A stretch of 11,385 nt of DNA from Gemmatimonas sp. UBA2094. Lineage in GTDB: Bacteria; Gemmatimonadota; Gemmatimonadetes; Gemmatimonadales; Gemmatimonadaceae. The stretch is taken from contig DCZC01000176.1 in assembly GCA_002331565.1 (NCBI GenBank), positions 1 to 11,385 on the forward strand. The letters are read 5' to 3'. The translations under genes were made by a program, and so were the position numbers. Under the pieces are notes generated by a model that saw only the letters and a list, made by a program, of their open reading frames with translations, made no database searches and was not told where the DNA came from. Shown here in pieces: positions 6,063 through 11,385 of this stretch; positions within the stretch are counted from its first letter, which is position 1; each line of letters starts with the position of its first letter.

Positions 6063-7318
6063 GCGGCGTCCGTTCGCACCGATCCGCCTTTGCACCCGAG
6101 CGTCTCGAGCCCATGCTCGATACCGCGCACCGGTTCGTGCGCGACGAGGTTGCGCCACTCGAGCCGCAGTTGCTGTCGCAGCCGTGGCATCGGGCGGTCA
6201 CCACCCTCGACGCGTTGCGGGTGCGCGCGAAGGCTCTCGGGCTGTGGGCGCCGTTTCTCCCCGAGGAATACGGCGGTATGAGCATGCCGCTCGATGCGTT
6301 CGCGCGACTCAGCGAAGTGTTGGGCTGGACGCCCTTCGGGCACTACGTCTGCAACTGTCAGGCTCCAGACGTGGGCAACATGGAGCTGCTGCTCGCGTTC
6401 GGCACCGACGAACAGCAGCGCGAATACCTCGAGCCGCTCGCGCGCGGAGAGATCCGCAGCTGTTTCGCGATGACCGAACCTGAGCATGCGGGCAGCAATC
6501 CGGTGGTGCTCTCCACCACGGCCACGCGCGATGCGTCGCAGTGGGTGATCAACGGGCACAAGTGGTTCACCAGCAGCGCCGACGGTGCCGCCTTCGCCGT
6601 GGTCATGGCGGTGACCGACCCGGACGACACGCGCCGGCATTTCCGCGCGAGTCAGATCATCGTGCCACTCGACACACCGGGGTACACGCGGCTGCGCAAC
6701 ATCCCGGTGATGGGTGAAAGCGGCGGGGGGTGGGCGAGCCACGCCGAGGTGCGCTTCGACGACGTGCGTGTTCCGCTGCACAACCTGCTCGGCCCGCAGG
6801 GGCACGGGTTCGCACTCGCGCAGGAGCGGCTCGGGCCGGGTCGCATCCACCATTGCATGCGCTGGATCGGCATCTGCGAGCGCGCCTTCGATCTCATGTG
6901 CCGCTATGCCGCCACGCGGGAAATCGCGCCCGGAGAAGTGCTGGCGCGCAAGCAGCAGGTGGAGTTCTGGATCGCCGAGTCGCGCATCGAGATCCATGCA
7001 GCGCGGCTGATGGTGCTCGACGCCGCCACGCGCATGACGCGTGACGGGCAGGAGGCGGCCCGCGAGGAGATCGCGTACATCAAGGTATTCGTGGCCAATA
7101 CGCTTCAGCGGGTACTCGATCGGGCCATCCAGGTGCACGGTGCGCTGGGGATGACCGACGATACACCGCTGGCGTGGTGGTACCGCCACGAGCGAGCGGC
7201 GCGCATCTACGATGGCGCCGACGAGGTGCACAAGTCGGTGATCGCGCGGCGCGCGCTGCGTGCGTACCTGCCGGACGTGGCGGCGTCTCAGGCGCGAACG
7301 GCTGGCGGTCCCGCATAA
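6059..7318 (+). CDS. Acyl-CoA dehydrogenase of the ACAD10/ACAD11 subfamily (LvaC-like role proposed)
   Basis: The 419-residue flavoprotein has the three-part acyl-CoA dehydrogenase fold. The N-terminal helical domain contains LPEEYGG (67-73). The middle domain contains FAMTEPEHAGSN (136-147) and INGHKWFTS (164-172). The C-terminal helical domain contains GPGRIHHCMRWIG (259-271), IQVHGALGMTDDTPLAWWYR (357-376) and IYDGADEVH (383-391). GPGRIHHCMR and DGxDEVH mark the ACAD10/11 subfamily, and D385 stands where MCAD has its catalytic Glu. ACAD10/11 and LvaC enzymes act on phosphorylated 4-hydroxyacyl-CoA made by an APH-fold kinase, which is encoded by the next gene here. Most family members bind FAD. 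GTG 6059 overlaps the SDR stop and has a good Shine-Dalgarno, while ATG 6113 would give 401 residues. The gene ends 47 bp before the kinase GTG. Confidence 0.93.
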   Translation: MSGVRSHRSAFAPERLEPMLDTAHRFVRDEVAPLEPQLLSQPWHRAVTTLDALRVRAKALGLWAPFLPEEYGGMSMPLDAFARLSEVLGWTPFGHYVCNCQAPDVGNMELLLAFGTDEQQREYLEPLARGEIRSCFAMTEPEHAGSNPVVLSTTATRDASQWVINGHKWFTSSADGAAFAVVMAVTDPDDTRRHFRASQIIVPLDTPGYTRLRNIPVMGESGGGWASHAEVRFDDVRVPLHNLLGPQGHGFALAQERLGPGRIHHCMRWIGICERAFDLMCRYAATREIAPGEVLARKQQVEFWIAESRIEIHAARLMVLDAATRMTRDGQEAAREEIAYIKVFVANTLQRVLDRAIQVHGALGMTDDTPLAWWYRHERAARIYDGADEVHKSVIARRALRAYLPDVAASQARTAGGPA

Positions 7319-7365
7319 CACTCCACCACACGTTCCCGCGTTTTCCCGCCGCCCCTTTCCCTCCC

Positions 7366-8445
7366 GTGTCCGACACTCTCGTTCCCGTTCGCGACGCTGA
7401 TCTGCTCGATCTCGACGCCCTGCGCGGGTGGTTGGCGGAGGCCGCTCCCGTGCTCGTGCCGGCCGGTACGACGGTGTCGGCGCGGCAGTTTCCGGCGGGC
7501 TTCTCCAATCTCACGTATCTCCTTTCGCTGCACGGTGGCGAGGGCGACCGCGCCATGGTGCTGCGTCGTCCGCCGCGCGGTGTGAGCGGCGGTATCGCGC
7601 ACGACATGGTGCGCGAACATGGTATCATCGCCGCGCTCCACCCGCTGGGCGTGCCCGTGCCGCGGCCCGTAGCCTGCTGCAGCGACGCCAGCGTGCTCGG
7701 AGCACCGTTCTACCTCATGGAGTACGTGCGTGGCGTGATTCTGCGCGGCGCGCCGCCCGCCACGCTTACGGAGCCTGCGGAGCAACTGCCGGCACGCATG
7801 AGCGCGATTTCCCGCACGTTCGTGGACACCCTCGCGAAACTGCACCGGGTACCGGTAGACCGGGCGCCACTCTCGGCGCTCGGCAAGGGTGACGGGTACG
7901 TGCAGCGTCAGGTACAGGGGTGGACGAAACGGTGGCAGGCCTCGCGCACCAGTCCCGTGCCGGCGATGGACGGCGTCGCCACGTGGCTGGCCGCGCATTG
8001 CCCACCCGAAGGTGACAGTGTGCTGGTGCACAACGACTTCAAGCTCGACAACCTCGTGTTCGATGCCGGGTTGCAGCGCGTCGAGGCCATTCTCGACTGG
8101 GAAATGGCCACCATCGGCGATCCGCTGATGGATCTCGGGACGTCACTGGCATACTGGGTGGAGACCGGTGATGCTCCGGTCTTCCGGTCGCTCGGCCTCG
8201 GGATCAGTGCTCTACCCGGGGCATGGACGCGCGCGGATATCGTGCGCGAGTATGGCAAGGTCAGTGGCCGCGACGTGAGTGATGCACCGTTCTACCTCAC
8301 GTTCGGTCTGTTCAAGGTGGCGGTCATCGCGCAGCAGATTTTCGCGAGGTACGAACAGGGGCTGACGAACGACGTACGGTTCAGCCGGTTGGGTGAGGTC
8401 GTCGCGGCGTTGGCGGAGACGGCGGAGCGGGAGCGGCGCGGATAA
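7366..8445 (+). CDS. APH-fold phosphotransferase (ACAD10/11 kinase-domain / LvaA-like)
   Basis: The 359-residue protein belongs to the aminoglycoside phosphotransferase (APH) fold. A nucleotide-loop-like FPAGFSNLTYLL is at 42-53 and VLRRPP at 65-70, with Arg rather than Lys near the usual ATP-contacting position. The catalytic loop HNDFKLDN (222-229) contains base D224 and N229, and DWEMATIGDPLMDLG (244-258) contains metal ligand D244. DWExxxxGDPLxDL is typical of the kinase domain fused to ACAD10/11 and of LvaA, more than of drug-resistance APHs, so an antibiotic-resistance role is unlikely. By context it would phosphorylate the 4-hydroxyl of a 4-hydroxyacyl-CoA for the upstream dehydrogenase; this is inference. 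GTG 7366 is the only suitable start upstream of the domain. It has no Shine-Dalgarno, and the 47-bp leader is pyrimidine-rich. The stop lies 16 bp from that of the convergent thiolase gene. Confidence 0.88.
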   Translation: MSDTLVPVRDADLLDLDALRGWLAEAAPVLVPAGTTVSARQFPAGFSNLTYLLSLHGGEGDRAMVLRRPPRGVSGGIAHDMVREHGIIAALHPLGVPVPRPVACCSDASVLGAPFYLMEYVRGVILRGAPPATLTEPAEQLPARMSAISRTFVDTLAKLHRVPVDRAPLSALGKGDGYVQRQVQGWTKRWQASRTSPVPAMDGVATWLAAHCPPEGDSVLVHNDFKLDNLVFDAGLQRVEAILDWEMATIGDPLMDLGTSLAYWVETGDAPVFRSLGLGISALPGAWTRADIVREYGKVSGRDVSDAPFYLTFGLFKVAVIAQQIFARYEQGLTNDVRFSRLGEVVAALAETAERERRG

Positions 8446-8452
8446 CGCCGTT
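8432..8452. terminator. Short stem-loop over the kinase stop codon at the convergent junction
   Basis: CGGCG (8434-8438) pairs with CGCCG (8446-8450) around a seven-base loop that includes the TAA stop. A G-T and an A-T pair (8433/8451, 8432/8452) extend the stem to seven pairs. No T-tract follows on either strand. It is a weak candidate for a shared terminator or 3'-end structure between the kinase and thiolase genes. Confidence 0.25.
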
Positions 8453-8461
8453 ACAACACCC

Positions 8462-9628
8462 TCACGCATACACCTCGAAGATCCCGGCTGCCCCCATGCC
8501 CCCGCCAATGCACATGGTCACCATGCCGTAACCGCCGCGGCGGCGGCGGAGTTCGTGCACCAGCTGGGTGGTGAGCTTGGCGCCGGTGGCGCCGAGGGGA
8601 TGCCCGAGGGCGATGGCGCCACCGTTCACGTTGACGATGTCAGTGGGCATGTCGAGCTCCTTGATCACGGCCAGCGCCTGCGCCGCGAAGGCTTCGTTGA
8701 ACTCGATCAGCTTGAGGTCACTCAGCGACAGCCCGGCGCGCTTGAGTGCCTTGGGGATAGCCTTGATGGGACCGACGCCCATGATGCTCGGGTCCACGCC
8801 GCCCACCGCGAAGCTCACGAACCGCGCGAGCGGCGTGAGGCCCAGAGCCTTGGCCGTGTCGGCACGCATCACCAGCACCGCGGCGGCGCCGTCAGAATAG
8901 GGCGACGCGTTGCCGGCTGTTACCGACCCCGTCGGAATGAACGCCGGACGCAGCCTGGCGAGTCCTTCGAGTGTCGTCTCCGCCCGCGGGCATTCGTCGG
9001 TGTCGAATACCACATCGGTGACGGTCTTCGCCGCACCGTTCCACGCGCACTGCTGCGTGTGGATGGGCACGATCTCGTCGCGGAATACGCCGTTCGCCAC
9101 GGCGGCCGCAGCCTTCTGCTGGCTGTCGTACGCGAACTGGTCCTGCTGTTCGCGCGTGATCCCCCACTGCTTCGCCACGTGCTCCGCGGTGAAGCCCATG
9201 CCGATGTAGCTCTCGGTCATGTCGGGTGACAGGCGCGCGTTGTAGCCGCTCATGGGCACCTGCGACATCATCTCGATCCCACCGGCCATTACGGCGTCGC
9301 CCTGACCGGCGATGATGGCCTGCGCCGCGTAGGCGACCGACTGCAGCCCCGACGAGCAAAACCGGTTGATGGTGGCGGCCGATGTTTCCACCGGCAACCC
9401 GCCCCGTAGCCACGCGAGCCGCGCGTGGTTGAGCCCCTGCGACGCCTCCGGCATCGCGCATCCCCACTGCACGTCTTCGATCACGGCGGGATCCACGCCC
9501 GCGCGCGCGATGGCGGCCTGCATCACCGCCGACGACAGATCCACCGGATGTACACCGGCCAGCGACCCGTCGGCCTTGCCGCGGGCCACCGCCGAACGCG
9601 CAGCACTGACAATTACGACCTCGGTCAT
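8462..9628 (-). CDS. fadA: Acetyl-CoA acyltransferase (3-ketoacyl-CoA thiolase), FadA type
   Basis: The 388-residue thiolase is of normal family length. The nucleophile is C91 in NRFCSSGLQ, the active-site NEAFA is at 311-315, GHPLGATGA at 342-350 contains H343, and CIGGGMG at 373-379 contains the second cysteine C373. The enzyme cleaves 3-ketoacyl-CoA with CoA to acetyl-CoA and a shortened acyl-CoA, the last step of beta-oxidation. A synthetic acetoacetyl-CoA role is chemically possible but less likely given the partner gene. It follows the FadN-type gene by 20 bp on the same strand, the classical pairing of a multifunctional beta-oxidation protein with its thiolase. ATG 9628 is chosen over ATG 9634 because AGGAG lies six bases before the former and touches the latter. 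Confidence 0.95.
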   Translation of the reverse strand: MTEVVIVSAARSAVARGKADGSLAGVHPVDLSSAVMQAAIARAGVDPAVIEDVQWGCAMPEASQGLNHARLAWLRGGLPVETSAATINRFCSSGLQSVAYAAQAIIAGQGDAVMAGGIEMMSQVPMSGYNARLSPDMTESYIGMGFTAEHVAKQWGITREQQDQFAYDSQQKAAAAVANGVFRDEIVPIHTQQCAWNGAAKTVTDVVFDTDECPRAETTLEGLARLRPAFIPTGSVTAGNASPYSDGAAAVLVMRADTAKALGLTPLARFVSFAVGGVDPSIMGVGPIKAIPKALKRAGLSLSDLKLIEFNEAFAAQALAVIKELDMPTDIVNVNGGAIALGHPLGATGAKLTTQLVHELRRRRGGYGMVTMCIGGGMGAAGIFEVYA

Positions 9629-9634
9629 CTCCAT

Positions 9635-9639
9635 CTCCT
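9635..9639 (-). promoter_or_regulatory. Shine-Dalgarno of the thiolase gene, decides start 9628
   Basis: On the minus strand AGGAG is followed by ATGGAGATG. Its six-base spacing favours the second ATG (9628). The first ATG (9634) would have no spacer at all. Confidence 0.75.
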
Positions 9640-9648
9640 GTCGCGCGC

Positions 9649-11385
9649 TCAGTTGCGCAGCGGCTTGCCGGTCTTGAGGGTGTACGCGATGCGCTCCTGC
9701 GTCTCCTTGGTGCCGAGAAGGGACAGGAACTGCTCGCGTTCGAGGTCGAGAATGTCCTGCTCGGTCACATCGCGCGGAGCGCCGTCGCCGCCGCACAGCA
9801 CGTAGGCGACCGCACGCCCCACCCGCACATCGTGCGCGCTCGCTTGACCGGCCTCCTTCGCCGCCCAGAGAGCGTATTCGAGGTTGCCGATCCCCTCGCG
9901 GCCCAGTGCCCGCACCGTACGCTCCGCGGGAGGCAGGTAGCCCGGCGCCAAATCGAGCACACGCTGCTTGGCGTCGTTGAGATGCTGGTCCCGATTCATC
10001 GAGATGCGATCGCGATCACGCAACAGCCCCATGGCGCGGGCTTCGTGTGCCGACGTACTGGTGCTGGCGAACGCGATGAGTTTGAACGCGCGCTTGACGG
10101 CTGCAAAGAGATCCACCTCGTCGTACTGCTGCAATTCGCTGGTGAAGCGCATGAGCAGTTCCTTCGTCCCACCACCACCGGGGAGCAAGCCAACACCGAC
10201 TTCGACCAAGCCGATGTACGCCTCGGCGTGTGCCTGAACGGCGTCGGCGTGCAGCGTGAATTCGCAGCCGCCACCCAGTGTCATGCCGGCCGGAGCCACC
10301 ACCACGGGGAAGGGCGCGCGACGAATGGACATCACGCTGTTCTGGAAGCCACTGATCGACTGTGCGATGTCATCCCAGGCGCCGGCTGCGACCGCGAACG
10401 ACACCCCCGAGAGATCGGCCCCGGCCGTGAACACGCGCGCGTCCTCGTTGCCGATCACCATGCCGTTGAAGCCGAGTTTCTCGATCGTGCGCAACGACTT
10501 CTCGAGCCCTTCGAGCACGCTCTGTCCGAGGGTATTCATCTTGGAACGGAATTCGAAGCACGCCACGCCGTCACCCAAATCGATGAGGCGTGACAATCCG
10601 TTGTCTTCGAGCACGCGGCCGGTTTGCGCCAGCCCTGCGAGCGAGATGCGCCCCGGGATACCGGGGATGGGCTCGTACGTGCCGTCGAAGGTGAGATACT
10701 CGCCGTTCTTGTAGAACGAACCCTGCGCAAGCTCCAGTAGCGCCGGGATGTCGAGCCCGGCAGCCTTGAACTCCTGCTTGAGCCAGTCGAGACCGAGCGC
10801 GTCCATCACCTGGAAGGGGCCGGCCTCCCAACCGTAACCCCATTCCATGGCGCGATCGATGGCCACGAGGTCGTGCGCGAGCTGCGAGGCCAGCGTGAGC
10901 GTGTAGTGCGCGACGTCCACGACATGATCGCGGATGAACGCGCCCGGAGCGCCCGGCAGGTTCTTGATGGCGGGCAACCGCTGCGGCACCGGGAGGCGAA
11001 TGGCCGCGCCGATGTCGCCGCCCTCGAGCCGCTGCTGCGGCACGTACGCCTTTGACTTCCAGTCGAACGTGAGCGTTCCCTGCTTCGTCTTCTGATAGAA
11101 CCCGCCGCCCGTCTTGTCGCCGAGTCGCCCCTTGCCCACGAGCTCCTCGTGCACCCATGCCGGGAGCGCGAAGTCCTCGCCTGTGATGGCGCCGATCCCC
11201 TTGGTCACGTGGGCGAGCACGTCGAGGCCCGACAGATCGCCAGTGCGGAACGTCGCCGAGCGGGCGCGGCCGATGAGACTGCCGGTCAGCCCGTCCACCT
11301 CGTCGAGCGTGAGCCCGTGCTGCTCCATGCGGCGCATGGTGGCCACCATGCCGTACACGCCGAGCCGGTTGGCGATGAAGCCTGG
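9649..11385 (-). CDS. fadN: 3-hydroxyacyl-CoA dehydrogenase / enoyl-CoA hydratase, FadN type (N-terminus beyond the right edge)
   Basis: The visible 578 residues are open from position 11385 to the TGA at 9649-9651. The fragment begins PGFIANRLG, the conserved junction that ends the NAD-binding domain of 3-hydroxyacyl-CoA dehydrogenases, so the Rossmann half lies outside the window. The dehydrogenase C-terminal domain follows (DKTGGGFY at 90-97, EWGYGWEAGPF at 181-191). A crotonase-fold enoyl-CoA hydratase domain comes last: GADLS at 322-326, GGGCEF at 371-376 with E375, and GLVEVGVGLLPGGGG at 392-406 with E395, the expected catalytic Glu pair. Dehydrogenase first and hydratase second is the FadN order, opposite to E. 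coli FadB/FadJ. Family length is near 790 residues, so about 200 are missing here. It hydrates 2-enoyl-CoA and oxidises the 3-hydroxy product. It is followed after 20 bp by the thiolase gene, and the pair is probably one operon. Confidence 0.93.
   Translation of the reverse strand, partial: PGFIANRLGVYGMVATMRRMEQHGLTLDEVDGLTGSLIGRARSATFRTGDLSGLDVLAHVTKGIGAITGEDFALPAWVHEELVGKGRLGDKTGGGFYQKTKQGTLTFDWKSKAYVPQQRLEGGDIGAAIRLPVPQRLPAIKNLPGAPGAFIRDHVVDVAHYTLTLASQLAHDLVAIDRAMEWGYGWEAGPFQVMDALGLDWLKQEFKAAGLDIPALLELAQGSFYKNGEYLTFDGTYEPIPGIPGRISLAGLAQTGRVLEDNGLSRLIDLGDGVACFEFRSKMNTLGQSVLEGLEKSLRTIEKLGFNGMVIGNEDARVFTAGADLSGVSFAVAAGAWDDIAQSISGFQNSVMSIRRAPFPVVVAPAGMTLGGGCEFTLHADAVQAHAEAYIGLVEVGVGLLPGGGGTKELLMRFTSELQQYDEVDLFAAVKRAFKLIAFASTSTSAHEARAMGLLRDRDRISMNRDQHLNDAKQRVLDLAPGYLPPAERTVRALGREGIGNLEYALWAAKEAGQASAHDVRVGRAVAYVLCGGDGAPRDVTEQDILDLEREQFLSLLGTKETQERIAYTLKTGKPLRN

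Noticed and set aside
5939..7321. Minus-strand frame of 460 codons opposite the acyl-CoA dehydrogenase gene.
   Set aside because: Antisense shadow with Arg/His-rich composition and no family motifs; the plus-strand dehydrogenase is unambiguous.
7366..8445. Reading the APH-fold gene as an aminoglycoside-resistance kinase.
   Set aside because: DWExxxxGDPLxDL and its position after an ACAD10/11-type dehydrogenase fit the acyl-CoA-linked kinase branch better.
8393..9229. Plus-strand frame of 278 codons opposite the thiolase gene.
   Set aside because: Complement shadow of a textbook thiolase; His/Arg-rich and motif-free.
1..11385. tRNA, rRNA, CRISPR arrays, transposases, integrases, long repeats or prophage genes.
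   Set aside because: None seen on reading the window. Coding is nearly continuous with housekeeping and catabolic genes, and the longest spacers are under 100 bp.

Overview
The window is GC-rich (about two thirds G+C by eye), densely coding bacterial chromosome. It has ten recognisable protein genes and no RNA genes, insertion sequences, phage genes or CRISPR arrays. Lineage is inference: the long plant/cyanobacterial-type IspH, a lipoprotein nucleotidase, a FadN-type beta-oxidation enzyme and the high GC would fit Gemmatimonadota or a similar free-living heterotroph, but no rRNA or marker gene here settles it.

Layout. The left edge (1-234, minus) is the N-terminal part of an ABATE/CGNR-type putative regulator. 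It diverges from a YjjX-type inosine/xanthosine triphosphatase (321-875, plus). That gene converges, with 1 bp between stop codons, on a tandem-domain universal stress protein (877-1797, minus). From a 54-bp divergent spacer, a co-directional run of six plus-strand genes follows (1852-8445): a hotdog acyl-CoA thioesterase, ispH, a secreted lipoprotein 5'-nucleotidase, then an SDR, an acyl-CoA dehydrogenase and an APH-fold kinase. This run converges, with a 16-bp gap, on a minus-strand pair read from the right edge: a FadN-type 3-hydroxyacyl-CoA dehydrogenase/enoyl-CoA hydratase (9649-11385, N-terminus outside the window) and a FadA-type thiolase (8462-9628).

How the genes fit together. The right two thirds is a fatty-acyl-CoA catabolism island. 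The most interesting part is the SDR / ACAD / kinase trio. The dehydrogenase carries signatures of the ACAD10/ACAD11 subfamily (GPGRIHHCMR, DGADEVH), and the kinase resembles the APH domain that is fused to that dehydrogenase in animals. Kinase plus dehydrogenase of this kind are known to convert 4-hydroxyacyl-CoAs, through a 4-phospho intermediate, into normal beta-oxidation substrates (mammalian ACAD10/11; LvaA/LvaC in Pseudomonas putida levulinate use). An SDR plays the 4-oxo to 4-hydroxy step in the Lva pathway. FadN and thiolase next door would finish the degradation. This is inferred from family membership and gene order.

Smaller points: a strong stem-loop abuts the thioesterase start codon, GC stem-loops sit on the stop codons at both convergent junctions, the nucleotidase has Tyr where UshA has a metal-binding His, and the dehydrogenase has Asp where most acyl-CoA dehydrogenases have the catalytic Glu.
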